Shown: positions 1 through 10,156, counted from the stretch's first letter. The stretch is 64,000 nucleotides of DNA from Prolixibacter sp. NT017 (GCF_009617875.1 NZ_BLAV01000001.1:3348001-3412000); one strand, 5' to 3'. Notes: generated by a model from the letters alone, not told the origin. A program made the numbers and translations.

Positions 1-622
1 TTTGCCAGAAACCATCCATTTCATTACCCAAACTCCAGTATTTGATATCGTAGGGCTTTTCGTGACCGTACTTTTTGCGAAGTTCAGCATAATAGGGACC
101 GCTATCGACATTGCAGTATTCCACCCATCGTTGTGCTTCCTCTATGGTACCTGTTCCCATATTCACCGAAAAATAAGGCTGGCTGCCAATTTCCTTGGTA
201 TACTTCATGAATTCATCGGTTCCAACCTGGTTGTTTTCCAGGCGTCCCCAGGCCAATTCAAGACGTGTTGGCCGTTGGTCTTTCGGACCGACTCCATCGA
301 GCCAGTGATAGTTTGAAACAAAGTTACCCCCCGGATAACGCACAAGTGAAACGTTCAAATCTTTCACTGCCTGCTTCACATCATTACGGAAACCATCTTT
401 ATCGGAAAGTGGTGATCCCGGATCGTAAATACCTCCGTAAACACAACGTCCAAGATGTTCGACAAAACTTCCGTAGATGTTCTTATTAACTTTACCGATC
501 GTCCGATCGATATCGATTTTTATTCGGGCGTTTTGTGCCGAAAGGACTTGCGTTCCGGCCCAAAATGCCATGGCTGTCGCTGCGATGAGCAACGGCTTTC
601 TCGTCTTCAAAATCTTCATCAT
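1..622 (-). CDS. GH51 alpha-L-arabinofuranosidase, N-terminal part (runs off the window)
   Basis: Only the first 207 residues are in the window. A signal peptide ends near residue 30 (LSAQ). The mature part has the GH51 (beta/alpha)8 signatures: IYGSFVEHLG (49-58), RYPGGN (95-100) and LGNEMDG (198-204), in which E201 is the expected acid/base catalyst; the nucleophile lies beyond the edge. GH51 enzymes release terminal alpha-L-arabinofuranose from arabinan or arabinoxylan side chains. It follows a GH43 endo-arabinanase by 35 bases in the same direction, so it is probably the last step of the arabinan operon, acting on oligomers in the periplasm. The start is one of two adjacent ATG codons. 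Family assignment is firm; the exact substrate is inferred from neighbours. Confidence 0.93.
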   Translation of the reverse strand, partial: MMKILKTRKPLLIAATAMAFWAGTQVLSAQNARIKIDIDRTIGKVNKNIYGSFVEHLGRCVYGGIYDPGSPLSDKDGFRNDVKQAVKDLNVSLVRYPGGNFVSNYHWLDGVGPKDQRPTRLELAWGRLENNQVGTDEFMKYTKEIGSQPYFSVNMGTGTIEEAQRWVEYCNVDSGPYYAELRKKYGHEKPYDIKYWSLGNEMDGFWQ

Positions 623-657
623 CTCTTCTTAATCTATCGTTAGAAACACGTTTATTT

Positions 658-1677
658 TCAAAGTTTCACTTCGGGCCAGCCTTTATCGCTCCAGGTAATT
701 TTCCGGATGAGCAGTTTAGGCCTTCCTCCGTCATTACCATCATACCCATGAAAAACCAGGTAATCGACTCTATCGAAATGCACTACTGCATTATGGCCTA
801 CACCATGCCAGCGCTGATTTCCTGCCAGCACAATACTGCCTCCACCTCTGGCCATCGGCTTTCCACTTTCATCGACATATGGCCCGGTTAATTTCTTCGC
901 TCGCCCTACAATCATTTTGTAAGTACTGTTCACTCCTTTGCAGCAATAATCGATGGACGCAAACAAGTAGTAATATCCATCCCGTTTGAATATGAAAGGA
1001 GCTTCAATGGCATTGCCTCCTGCGTCTTTCGGATTATCGTCAACAGCAGGTGGATTCGGAGCATTCGGGTCTGTTTTTCGCGAAGCAATGGTCGGAATAT
1101 TCGCCAGGTCGTCATCAACTGACATGGCATCTTTACTCAGCTTCACCAGTTTTATTCCGTCCCAGAACGAACCGAAAACCAGGTAAGGTTGCCCATGACT
1201 ATCGAGCGCCATGTTGGGATCAATCGCATTCCAGTTTGTTTTCCCTGGATAGGACTGAATCACTTTCCCGTGATCCACCCATTTGAATTCCGGATCGGTC
1301 GGATCCAATGTCTTATTGGTTGCCAGCCCAATGCACGATGTGTTTTTGCCAAATGATGACACCGAATAATACAGGTAATACTGACCATTATAGAATGAAA
1401 TATCCGGAGCCCAGATATGACCTTTAAAACCGGGGACAGCCTTCACAGCCCACTCGGGTGCTTTGGCAAAAACCGGATCTTCCTTCTTCCAGTTCTTCAT
1501 ATCGGTTGAAGAATAAACCGTTATCCCCCATCCGGTGCAAAAGATATAGAAGGTATTGTTTTCACGAATCATTACCGGATCGTGCACAATGGTATTTTGA
1601 GCCAGAAGCGGCCCGAAAATAAGTACAAAGGCTGCAGTGAACAGCCCACTTTTCAATATTTTCAGCATTGGCTTCAT
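658..1677 (-). CDS. GH43 arabinan endo-1,5-alpha-L-arabinosidase (secreted)
   Basis: A 339-residue five-bladed beta-propeller glycosidase with an N-terminal signal peptide (cleavage near LLAQ, residue 27) and no lipobox. The three GH43 catalytic acids are visible: D33 in VHDP (base), D153 in AIDP (pKa modulator) and E225 in IEAP (general acid). H295 in GVGHN matches the metal-coordinating His of endo-arabinanases. Motifs GHIWAPD, YLVFGSFWDGI and the CC-containing loop SIDYCCKG are typical of the endo-1,5-arabinanase group rather than xylosidase-type GH43. It would cut the alpha-1,5-arabinan backbone inside the periplasm or at the surface. The preceding GH43 gene ends 9 bases upstream, so they are co-transcribed. 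Length is normal for a single-domain member. Confidence 0.92.
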   Translation of the reverse strand: MKPMLKILKSGLFTAAFVLIFGPLLAQNTIVHDPVMIRENNTFYIFCTGWGITVYSSTDMKNWKKEDPVFAKAPEWAVKAVPGFKGHIWAPDISFYNGQYYLYYSVSSFGKNTSCIGLATNKTLDPTDPEFKWVDHGKVIQSYPGKTNWNAIDPNMALDSHGQPYLVFGSFWDGIKLVKLSKDAMSVDDDLANIPTIASRKTDPNAPNPPAVDDNPKDAGGNAIEAPFIFKRDGYYYLFASIDYCCKGVNSTYKMIVGRAKKLTGPYVDESGKPMARGGGSIVLAGNQRWHGVGHNAVVHFDRVDYLVFHGYDGNDGGRPKLLIRKITWSDKGWPEVKL

Positions 1678-1686
1678 ACTTTGGTT

Positions 1687-3297
1687 TTATGATTGACTTT
1701 TCTTTCCCCAGACAGACCGCCCACTTCCGTTTAAGCCTGTGAACACAATGGTTGGAACACGTGGTGATGCCTCCCAATCGAGCTCACGAACAACGTTCAA
1801 TTTCAAGGAGCCAACAGTCAGAATTCCTGTAGTTGAATTATACGACCATGTTCCGGTTACCGCACCGGTTGCTTTGTGATCCGAGCTCAACGTCATGGCT
1901 GATGAGGTTTGCTGCTTTTTGTAATGGTAATTTAAGGTGATAACCTCCCAGCTACCAGTCAGGTCGCTTTCCGCAATAGCATCCTGTGGAACTGCCGCGT
2001 AACGCTCGGGTAATACAGCCGGCCAGCCATCCTCTGTCCATTCAATTTTCCGGACATGCCCCATCATGATAGCGTTGCTGTATGCATTGCCATTGGTATT
2101 TGCGGGAAGTCGGGCCTGCGAACAATAATACCATTGATTGTTGGTTTCGTCTTTAAATACACAGCAATGCGAAAATCCGACCCAACCGGAGTGATTATTA
2201 AATTTATAAGGATGTGTAATTATCGGGAAGCAATCGCTTCCGCTGGCTGTCGACCCGTCATAGGAATAATAAGGTCCTGTAATACTTCTGGCCCGGCAGA
2301 CTCTGGTGTTATATGCCACCGACAATTCATCGTAAGCCAGGAACAAATAGTAATAGCCGGTTTCAGCATTATACATGATTTCCGGCCCCTCTGAGGCTTG
2401 CCATCTTGAACCATTTGTGCGGGTGTATATTTGGGTACCCCAGGTTGATTCATCGTTGATATCGAATTTGTGTAAAGGAAGACCAGTATCAGGGTTTAAT
2501 TGAATGGCAACAATACCACTATGCCAGGAGCCGTAAATCAACCAGTTTTCACCTTCCGGTGTCACAATCATGCTCGGATCAATGGCATTGTATTTAAAGT
2601 AAGCGCTCCAGTCGTTCAAACTGCTTCGCGACCAATCTGTACCTCTGTCCGATACAGAACAGACAACCATTCCGTGATCTACCCACTGGTTACTTGACAA
2701 ATCCGATGTTTCCATCATGCCTATAAAAGCCTTTTCAGTCCAGGAACCGTCAAAATTATCTGCAGTATTTACTTTACCTGTTTTAATATAGTTATCGACC
2801 ACAACACTGTAGTACATGCGGTACTTGTTACCAACTTTGCGAATAACCGGCGCCCAGAATCCATACCTGGGCGAATCGATGGGACTCAGGCCAACACGCG
2901 CCCGCATATTGTTCAGGGTGTCTTTCACCCAGGCCGGCTCGGTCGACATAGCCATTCCAATAAAATCCCAATGGACCAAATCTTTGGAACGACGTGCCAG
3001 AAAGTGACCATGACCTACATGCGCGTTACCGTACGATGCATCGGTGGAATACATGTAATAGTATGTTCCATCGAAAACCACACTCGGGTCGTGCACATTT
3101 GCCAGGTTCCATTGAGAACGGTCACTCCACGAAGCTATCGCAGAATAGTCGTCCCCGTAAGTTGGTGCGGTGTAATCTGTCGTCGTGCCAGGCTCCTTCG
3201 TTTTGATGCCTGTAGGTGCTATTTCGTCTTTTGTACACCCTGCAAGTGACACGGCAATTATGCTGACAGATAAAATGAGTAAATACTTTAGTTTCAC
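1687..3297 (-). CDS. GH43 arabinanase, outer-membrane lipoprotein with lipocalin-like C-terminal domain
   Basis: A 536-residue protein beginning at a GTG codon; no later start keeps the lipoprotein signal, whose lipobox SLAGC puts the lipidated Cys at 21. The GH43 propeller spans about 65-435 with D70 (VHDP), D240 (AIDP) and E303 (SEGP) as the catalytic acids, and the GFWAP and YGSWHSGI motifs of the arabinanase group. Residues 446-530 form a small beta-rich domain starting SDLTGSW and ending in a tryptophan near the C-terminus, matching the GH43 C-terminal lipocalin-like domain known from B. thetaiotaomicron surface endo-arabinanases. I infer it is the surface enzyme that makes the first cuts, with the secreted GH43 next door acting on imported fragments. 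It follows SusD by 81 bases. Confidence 0.9.
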   Translation of the reverse strand: MKLKYLLILSVSIIAVSLAGCTKDEIAPTGIKTKEPGTTTDYTAPTYGDDYSAIASWSDRSQWNLANVHDPSVVFDGTYYYMYSTDASYGNAHVGHGHFLARRSKDLVHWDFIGMAMSTEPAWVKDTLNNMRARVGLSPIDSPRYGFWAPVIRKVGNKYRMYYSVVVDNYIKTGKVNTADNFDGSWTEKAFIGMMETSDLSSNQWVDHGMVVCSVSDRGTDWSRSSLNDWSAYFKYNAIDPSMIVTPEGENWLIYGSWHSGIVAIQLNPDTGLPLHKFDINDESTWGTQIYTRTNGSRWQASEGPEIMYNAETGYYYLFLAYDELSVAYNTRVCRARSITGPYYSYDGSTASGSDCFPIITHPYKFNNHSGWVGFSHCCVFKDETNNQWYYCSQARLPANTNGNAYSNAIMMGHVRKIEWTEDGWPAVLPERYAAVPQDAIAESDLTGSWEVITLNYHYKKQQTSSAMTLSSDHKATGAVTGTWSYNSTTGILTVGSLKLNVVRELDWEASPRVPTIVFTGLNGSGRSVWGKKSQS

Positions 3298-3378
3298 GGA
3301 TCATGAATTTATGTTAGAAACTCCCTTATCGACAAAAAATACGTCGATAAGGAAGTCTCTAATTTTAGAGTATGATTC

Positions 3379-5133
3379 CTACTTTACAACTGGATGAACG
3401 CTCCATTTTGCTAAGAAAGCAGGTCCATTATCTTCGTTCTTGTTTGCCGAGTTACCTACAAGGTTCGGGTTGGCATCAAGAGTAGATTGATAAATTGGGA
3501 AATATTCATGTCCCTTGTTGTAATATTGGAACGATGAAGCGCTGGCGGTTTCAGCGGTAAGCTCATCAGTATTGGCTGTGCCATCGAGCTTATAATAACC
3601 GTGTTGAATCAACTGATTCATCCGACCAGCATCGTAGAAAAATCCCCAACGAAGCAAGTCGATACCACGTCCGTTTTCACAACCAAATTCTTTAGGACGC
3701 TCAACGTTGGCTATTTGCTCGAAAAGAGCATCAGCAGTCGGGAAGTCCGCAAGTTGAAGATCAGGAAGAGCAACGCGTTCCCGTACCTGGTTAATGTAAT
3801 CGATAGCCGTTTGAGTTGGGCCATTGATTTCATTTTCGCATTCTGCTGCACGCAGTAAAACATCGCTGTAACGCATCAGGCGCAAGTTGATACCATTATG
3901 CAAACCGGTAGTAACAGAACTGATAATGTTGGCTCTTGCATAGGTCCACTTAGCGATTGATATACCTCCCTGAGCAGTGTTCGATACCGGAGTTTCGGTG
4001 ATGTCTGTTTGATAAACAGTGTTGGTACGAGGATCTCCATTAGGATAAGCGGCAGTTTTCACACCGGTATCGCTGTTGTATTCATCTTCGTATGTAACCA
4101 AAGTCCAGTATAAACGAGGATCGAGACGACCATCGGTACATTTCTCTTTTTTGAACAGGTTATACAACCAGGGTGAGCCGGCCAGGTCACCCCAGCTACC
4201 GAATACCTGAGAAGCATAGTTACTTTCTACAGCATTCCCCTGAGTTGCTTCCGAGCTAATATTTACCGGAGTCCACTCTTCGTCGGTACCGCCTGTACCA
4301 TAGTCCATATATTGAACTTCGAAGAGGCTCTCTGCATTATTTTCGTATGCCGGACCTTCTCTGAAGTTGTCACCATAGTCGGCCATCAGGTGATAACTTC
4401 CGTACTTACCGGCGATGATGTCTTTCAACACCGTATAAGCCTCAGCATATTTATGACGGAACATCAGTACACGAGCCAAATATCCGGCAGCAGAACCGCA
4501 AGTCGCACGACCTTTGGCCCATTCGCCACCATCATCCCGTGAAGGCAAGATTTCCATGGCCGTTTTGAGGTCAGTCTCGATCTGGTCAAACACCTCGTCT
4601 TGCGTATTGTTGGAGGCATACATGGTATTGATGTCAGAATATGAAGCATAGTCTGTAATCAATGGAACCGTCTGGTAATAGGTAGCCAGTTCATAATATG
4701 CCAACGACCGGAGGAAGAGTGCCTGTCCTTTTATTTGATTATAAGCATCCTGGGACATGTCAACATTATCGACTTTCGACAAAACAAAGTTGGTGCGGTT
4801 GACTACGTGGTAGTTGTCACGCCATGGCCACAAGTTACCGATCTCGTCCGTAGCCGTTGCATTGAGGTTATCGTACGCCAAATACCACTGTTGAGATGAG
4901 TTCCAGACTTCGTCTCCACGTACAGCATCCAAAGTATAGCCAACGCGGGCAAATGTACCTTCGAGGCGAATACGGTTGTAGCACGCGATGATGGCCTCCT
5001 GAAGATCTGATTCTGTATTACCAAAATCGTAGGTTGTCTGATTGTTCGGGTTCACAACATTGAGTTTGTCATTGCAGGATGACATACCTACAATAAGCGC
5101 CAACGTTGCTAGTATTATAGTTAATCTTTTCAT
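3379..5133 (-). CDS. SusD/RagB-family nutrient-binding outer-membrane lipoprotein
   Basis: A 584-residue SusD-like protein. The signal peptide ends in GMSSC with the lipidated Cys at 20. The N-terminal SusD-like region (about 21-220) and the RagB/SusD C-terminal region (about 330-584) are recognisable from TPR-like helices, the NLRLMRYSDVLLRAAECEN segment and the ERPKEFGCENGRGIDLLRWG signature near the end. SusD proteins cap the SusC barrel from outside and bind the oligosaccharide before import. The gene starts 30 bases after SusC, as in almost every such locus. Gene order suggests the ligand is an arabino-oligosaccharide, which is inference. Confidence 0.95.
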   Translation of the reverse strand: MKRLTIILATLALIVGMSSCNDKLNVVNPNNQTTYDFGNTESDLQEAIIACYNRIRLEGTFARVGYTLDAVRGDEVWNSSQQWYLAYDNLNATATDEIGNLWPWRDNYHVVNRTNFVLSKVDNVDMSQDAYNQIKGQALFLRSLAYYELATYYQTVPLITDYASYSDINTMYASNNTQDEVFDQIETDLKTAMEILPSRDDGGEWAKGRATCGSAAGYLARVLMFRHKYAEAYTVLKDIIAGKYGSYHLMADYGDNFREGPAYENNAESLFEVQYMDYGTGGTDEEWTPVNISSEATQGNAVESNYASQVFGSWGDLAGSPWLYNLFKKEKCTDGRLDPRLYWTLVTYEDEYNSDTGVKTAAYPNGDPRTNTVYQTDITETPVSNTAQGGISIAKWTYARANIISSVTTGLHNGINLRLMRYSDVLLRAAECENEINGPTQTAIDYINQVRERVALPDLQLADFPTADALFEQIANVERPKEFGCENGRGIDLLRWGFFYDAGRMNQLIQHGYYKLDGTANTDELTAETASASSFQYYNKGHEYFPIYQSTLDANPNLVGNSANKNEDNGPAFLAKWSVHPVVK

Positions 5134-5163
5134 ATCGATATCCTATTTATTTAGATTACATTT

Positions 5164-8100
5164 TTAGAATGAGAAGTGTACTCCGGCCATTATGGTTCGT
5201 GGTGTTGGATACGAAGCATAGTTGTAACCAGGAGTGAATGTACCTCCTGCGAAGTCTACGTTGTAACCTTTGTATTTAGACAGTGTGGCCAAATTCTGAC
5301 CCGATACGTACACGCGAACGCCGTTAACATAACCTCCGAACCATCTGTCAGGAAGGTTATATCCCAACTGAACGTTGCCAATCTTCAGATAGGATGCGTC
5401 TTGAATGAAACGCTGACTGAACATATCGTTGGTGATTGATCCCGTCGATTTGTATGCGACGCGAGGCACATTGGTGTTTGTGTTATCCGGTGTCCAGGCA
5501 TTCAACAGATCAACGCTCTTATTGAGTGCGCCATAGGAACTGTGCAATGTGAGGTCAACAAAATCTACTGCTTTGAATTTCAAAGCTCCGAATGTCGATA
5601 CACTCAGGTCAAAACCTTTCCATGCAACACGTGCATTCAGACCGTAATTAACCTTAGGTAAGCCACTTCCCAGGAATGTTTGGTCATCGGCGGTAATTTC
5701 ACCATCGTTGTTGAGGTCGGCATACGCAATATCACCCGGTTGTGCTCCGTTCTGATTGACGTGGTCACCTTTCGAGTTAACACGATTATCTATCTGGTCC
5801 TGCGACTGATATATACCCTGAGAAACGTAACCATAGAATGAGCCTACTTCACGACCTACCTCTGTGCGGCAGTAGCCATCGGTACGAGGTTCGTCAGAAA
5901 CACCCAACTTTGTTACCTCGTTCTTGAGGGTAGATACGTTTGCAGAAATGTCATACTTAACAGCATGTTGATGGTTGTGATAAGCCAGCAGGAACTCAAG
6001 ACCTGAATTGACCATCGTTGCAGCATTCATCGTTACTGTGGTGTTGGTAGCACCTGCACTGCTAGGTACCGCTACACTGTAAAGAAGGTCTTCTGATGTT
6101 GCCTTGTACCAGTCGAAAGTAAACTCCAACTTATTGTTGAACATACCGAGGTCGAGGCCAACGTCAACAGTTTTCTTCTTTTCCCAATGGATGGCTGTGT
6201 TTACATAGTTCGAGATTGCTGATCCGGTAACCTTATTATTACCAAAACTATAGGTGTAGTTACCTCTCGACATCACATCCATGTATTGGTATTCACCGAT
6301 GTTCTCATTACCAAGTTCACCATAGCTACCGCGAACCTTAAGTAGGTTGATAATCGATTTGGGTACAGGGAAGAAGTTTTCACGCTCAATACGCCAACCT
6401 CCCGATACAGATGGGAACCAACCCCAACGGTCCGTTGCAGAAAGACGACTTGAACCATCACGACGTGCTGTTACCGAAAGAAGGTATTTCTGATCGAAAT
6501 TGTAGTTGATACGACCGATATACGATGCCAATACGTGTTCTGTCTCATGACTGGTTGATGACGTCGTAGCCGCATTGTTTACTTGCAGGAAGTACGGTTC
6601 CGGCAAGTTAACACCTTTGCCTGTGAGCGTGTGAAAAAGCTCGTGCTCGAATGTTTGACCCACAACTACATTGACGTGATTGCGGCCGAATTTACCATCG
6701 TAAGTCACCGTGTTTTCGATCAGTGCATCACTATAGTTACGATAACCCTCTGACAGATTTTCGTTACTCTTTGCCAGATAGTTTGTTGTACTCTGTATAA
6801 ATGCAGGCACAAATGTCAAATCCTTGGCAATGGTTTTGCTATACGACAGGTTCAGGTTGTAATTTAACTTGTGGTTGCTGCTCTGGAGGCCAATCATGTT
6901 GATCAGGTCAACATTGGCTGACCCTGAAGCCACAATGCGATCAACTTTTGTGTTCCTCTTTAGCAGATTATTTTCGAGCAGAACGTTCGTTACACGCAGG
7001 TCTCCATGAACGTCATCGTAGTAAGTACCATAACCGTAAGAATCGTAATGGTATTCTGTTGCAGCGGGAAGTTTGTCATCAAGAACCCAGGTAGATGGAT
7101 CATAAGCCTTGATGGTTGGAGGCAAAAGCAACACCGAAGCCATCACAGGATATTGTGCACCATATAACCCTTGCACATACTCGTTAGCATTGCTGAGCGC
7201 CATATTATCCTGATCGCTGTGGCTATATACTACGTGCGTTTGGATTTTGACAAACTTCGTATCCATGGTATTGTTGATACGGGCCGTATAACGGTTGAAG
7301 TTAGGACCTGCACCTTCCATGGTTCCTTGCTGACCATAGTAGTCGAGTGCAATATTATACGTATTGTTTTCGCCACCTCCCGAGAGGTTAACGTTGTGAT
7401 CCTGACGAATACCTGTTTTAAACGCCGCATCGAACCAATCAGTGTTCACTTTTGGCGTACCATCGGCGTTATACAAAGATTTTGGACTTGTAGGATCGTA
7501 TCCTGCAGGCACATCCATACCGCTGTTATTATATGCCATGGTGACATATTGGCCATATTGTTTGGCATTCATCACATCATACACACCTTTCTGCACCTGG
7601 TCAAATCCATAGTAGCCGCTGTAGTCTATCTTCATGGGCTGGTTCTTCTTACCTTGCTTTGTGGTGATGATAACCACGCCGTTGGCAGCACGCGAACCGT
7701 AAATTGCGGCAGCAGAAGCATCCTTCAGTACCTGAACACTTGCGATGTCGTTCGGCGAGAAATCACGGATGGATGTTCCCATCGGTACCCCATCGACCAC
7801 GTAAAGCGGTGCCGTGCTACCGAACGAACCTACACCACGAATACGTACGGTAGGATCAGCTCCCGGTTGTCCGTCGGATGTAATTTGAACACCGGCAACT
7901 TTACCTTCGAGCATGGTTGAGATGTTTGAGTGGGATGTCTTCTTCATCTCGTCAGTGTTGACAACGGCAACTGAACCGGTGAGGTCAACCTTTTTCTGTG
8001 TACCGTAACCGATTACCACCACTTGGTCGAGTTTTTGTAAATCCGAAACCAATGTGATGTTACCGAGTTCCGTTTTTCCTCCAACGGCTACGTCCATACT

Positions 8101-8373
8101 TTTGTATCCGATAAAAGATATTTGTAGCGTAGCATCTGAAGAGACAGGAAGAGAGAAGTTGCCATCAATATCGGTAACCGTACCCTGGGTAGTGCCCTTT
8201 ACGGCAATAGTAGCACCGGGAATAGGTTGTCCTTTTTCGTCAACAATTTTACCTTTTACTGTTATATTGTCTGGCTGAGTCATTGACATCTGGCCGGCAT
8301 TGCCGTTACCATCTGCATAGGTTGCCGGTGCGAGCGCAAGCAATCCCGCCAGTATTAAAAATAAATATTTCAT
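5164..8373 (-). CDS. SusC/RagA-family TonB-dependent transporter
   Basis: A 1069-residue outer-membrane transporter. After a signal peptide (about 1-20) comes a carboxypeptidase-regulatory-like domain (about 37-110, ITVKGKIVDEKGQPIPGATI), a TonB-box-like stretch (DQVVVIGYGTQKK, 116-128), the plug domain (about 130-240, with LYVVDGVPMG and DASAAAIYGSRAANGVVIITTK) and a beta-barrel ending in aromatic HFSF. This is the complete SusC architecture. With the SusD gene directly after it and the glycan-binding lipoprotein 25 bases before it, it should import arabinan fragments using TonB energy. No frameshift or truncation is seen. Confidence 0.96.
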   Translation of the reverse strand: MKYLFLILAGLLALAPATYADGNGNAGQMSMTQPDNITVKGKIVDEKGQPIPGATIAVKGTTQGTVTDIDGNFSLPVSSDATLQISFIGYKSMDVAVGGKTELGNITLVSDLQKLDQVVVIGYGTQKKVDLTGSVAVVNTDEMKKTSHSNISTMLEGKVAGVQITSDGQPGADPTVRIRGVGSFGSTAPLYVVDGVPMGTSIRDFSPNDIASVQVLKDASAAAIYGSRAANGVVIITTKQGKKNQPMKIDYSGYYGFDQVQKGVYDVMNAKQYGQYVTMAYNNSGMDVPAGYDPTSPKSLYNADGTPKVNTDWFDAAFKTGIRQDHNVNLSGGGENNTYNIALDYYGQQGTMEGAGPNFNRYTARINNTMDTKFVKIQTHVVYSHSDQDNMALSNANEYVQGLYGAQYPVMASVLLLPPTIKAYDPSTWVLDDKLPAATEYHYDSYGYGTYYDDVHGDLRVTNVLLENNLLKRNTKVDRIVASGSANVDLINMIGLQSSNHKLNYNLNLSYSKTIAKDLTFVPAFIQSTTNYLAKSNENLSEGYRNYSDALIENTVTYDGKFGRNHVNVVVGQTFEHELFHTLTGKGVNLPEPYFLQVNNAATTSSTSHETEHVLASYIGRINYNFDQKYLLSVTARRDGSSRLSATDRWGWFPSVSGGWRIERENFFPVPKSIINLLKVRGSYGELGNENIGEYQYMDVMSRGNYTYSFGNNKVTGSAISNYVNTAIHWEKKKTVDVGLDLGMFNNKLEFTFDWYKATSEDLLYSVAVPSSAGATNTTVTMNAATMVNSGLEFLLAYHNHQHAVKYDISANVSTLKNEVTKLGVSDEPRTDGYCRTEVGREVGSFYGYVSQGIYQSQDQIDNRVNSKGDHVNQNGAQPGDIAYADLNNDGEITADDQTFLGSGLPKVNYGLNARVAWKGFDLSVSTFGALKFKAVDFVDLTLHSSYGALNKSVDLLNAWTPDNTNTNVPRVAYKSTGSITNDMFSQRFIQDASYLKIGNVQLGYNLPDRWFGGYVNGVRVYVSGQNLATLSKYKGYNVDFAGGTFTPGYNYASYPTPRTIMAGVHFSF

Positions 8374-8398
8374 AGTATAAGTATTGTTATCTTATTGA

Positions 8399-10156
8399 TT
8401 ATTGAACAATTACAAGGTAATCCCCCTCTGTTACGAGTGCGCAGCTCAAATCAGCACTGTCGACTGTAATACCTGCATACTTTTGGAAATGCGTTTCGCC
8501 CGTAGCGTAAGTAACATTATAAAGTACATCAGCTGTATTGTCACCATTGTTTGTAACCGTGATGACTACCTTAGAGCCACTTATGCTTGATGCAAAAATG
8601 TCCCAATTCCAGTCCGAGGTCTTAACAAGATTGGTATCCCAGCCGGCTTGGCCCCATCCAAAGTTGTCCATGCGAACCACAGCATTAGTAGCATCAGCAG
8701 CATTAGTGTCAGTATTCAAATTGCCAGCTTTACCAAGAGTCACGCTAGGGCTGTGCCAATTTGAAGCATTGTCGGAGTAACAATACATTGTATATGTTTT
8801 ACTCGAACCTGATGCGACGACTGCGGTATCCCCGTAAGTTGGCCATGGTGTCGAGAAGTCAGTAGCACCGATTTGACTTAGACCTTTTACAAGAGTCAAC
8901 GGGCAAGTTGTAGTAACTGTGTCGGTTGCACCATAATAAGATATGACAGCGGACTGAGAACCGTCGGCAGCTGGTATCTTACTAAAATGAAGAGATGAGT
9001 TTGGTATAACACCTGTTGTATTATCTGAATATGTACCTGTTACTTCAAGACCTTGCGTATTGAATATGATGGAGTCGCTGTTGAAGTAATAGTATGTGGA
9101 TATGTTTGGCTGGGTAGTAACCGCCAGACTTGCAACAGGCATTTTCACCTCTATATTGTAGTAGGTTGATACAGCCTGGGTATATGCACCTTGTTTGGTT
9201 TTGTTATAAGACACAATAACCGTCTTTTGACCAAGCGTAGTCAGATCAGGAATGACGTTGAATGTTAAATCTGTCGTATCAACTTCGGTAGAAGATCCGT
9301 CAGCAAAATAAACCGTTGCTGTTGCGTTGCCCCAGATGTCTGTATTGCCCAATTCAGTAAATGCAGGAGTTCCTTTAACAACAAGAGAGTCCGGATTAAC
9401 GTCTTCTACTGTCGTTATTTTAGAAGGTAACAAGTATGCCTTTCTAATGAGGAAATGGCTGTTATCGCAGATTAAGTAAGCCACGATATCATCAGTGGCA
9501 GAAACCGGTTGTTGATAGGTTTCGACCAGCGTTGTACCATTTGTTCCAACGGCAGTAGCCGTTACGAATGCATTGCCGGTAACCGAGTGATCAATATCGA
9601 TTGAAACAGTAGCACCGTCCATCGTTTGGCGGAAGTCGTCCCAAATATCGCCGTTACCGTTGGTATCGGGATAGTTCTGGGAAATCATGTTTAAGTCGAA
9701 ATCACTGTTACCCCAGCCATAGGCATCAGAACGGAGAACAAAGTATTCTGAGTAGTCTGCGTTGTCATCAGTACTATGAGCTGCTAAATTGGCAACACAT
9801 AGGTTCCAGTTGTTCCAGTTGTTTGCCTCGGAACCGTGATTAACAAACTCCAAATGCAAGAGCTTGTTTGCCGGAACGGTAAAGTAATCAGAGAATGCAG
9901 TATGCCATGCGGAACTGTTGTCTTCAGCTCCTACTATCGCTGTAGTGATAGTAAGGTAAGTCGTGTCACCTGTATCCATACTTGCTTTTGCAGCTGCAAT
10001 TGAGTCGATCCTGCTCTGCAGGTCGGCGGGGGCACCAATTGAATAAGTATCCAACTTCTGGCACCCGGCAAAGCCAAATGCTGCCAAAACTGATACGAAC
10101 AAAACGCACCTCATCAGTTTAGTTGTTTTCATAGATTTAAATTTGATTGAATTCAT
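8399..10156 (-). CDS. Surface glycan-binding lipoprotein with a duplicated outer domain and two central Ig-like domains
   Basis: A 585-residue lipoprotein (lipobox GFAGC, Cys 32). Translation may start at M1 or M9; M9 gives a more usual signal peptide. No enzyme motif is present. Residues about 75-245 and 430-585 look like two copies of one beta-rich domain: each has an NW-rich stretch (NNWNNW / ASNWHSP), an aromatic loop (LRSDAYGWGNSDFD / VRMDNFGWGQAGWD) and a D-I-W or W-D-I-F segment followed by alternating beta residues. Between them, about 250-335 and 340-420, are two Ig-like domains with YFADGSSTEVD and TGTYSDNTTG repeats. Placement before susCD and the exposed tryptophans suggest arabinan binding at the cell surface, like the binding proteins of other Sus loci. 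Function is inferred. Confidence 0.8.
   Translation of the reverse strand: MNSIKFKSMKTTKLMRCVLFVSVLAAFGFAGCQKLDTYSIGAPADLQSRIDSIAAAKASMDTGDTTYLTITTAIVGAEDNSSAWHTAFSDYFTVPANKLLHLEFVNHGSEANNWNNWNLCVANLAAHSTDDNADYSEYFVLRSDAYGWGNSDFDLNMISQNYPDTNGNGDIWDDFRQTMDGATVSIDIDHSVTGNAFVTATAVGTNGTTLVETYQQPVSATDDIVAYLICDNSHFLIRKAYLLPSKITTVEDVNPDSLVVKGTPAFTELGNTDIWGNATATVYFADGSSTEVDTTDLTFNVIPDLTTLGQKTVIVSYNKTKQGAYTQAVSTYYNIEVKMPVASLAVTTQPNISTYYYFNSDSIIFNTQGLEVTGTYSDNTTGVIPNSSLHFSKIPAADGSQSAVISYYGATDTVTTTCPLTLVKGLSQIGATDFSTPWPTYGDTAVVASGSSKTYTMYCYSDNASNWHSPSVTLGKAGNLNTDTNAADATNAVVRMDNFGWGQAGWDTNLVKTSDWNWDIFASSISGSKVVITVTNNGDNTADVLYNVTYATGETHFQKYAGITVDSADLSCALVTEGDYLVIVQ

Noticed and set aside
7171..7920. 249-codon open frame opposite the SusC gene
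   Set aside because: It lies wholly inside the SusC gene on the other strand, has no family motifs and many Ile/Val/His-rich stretches that mirror SusC codons.
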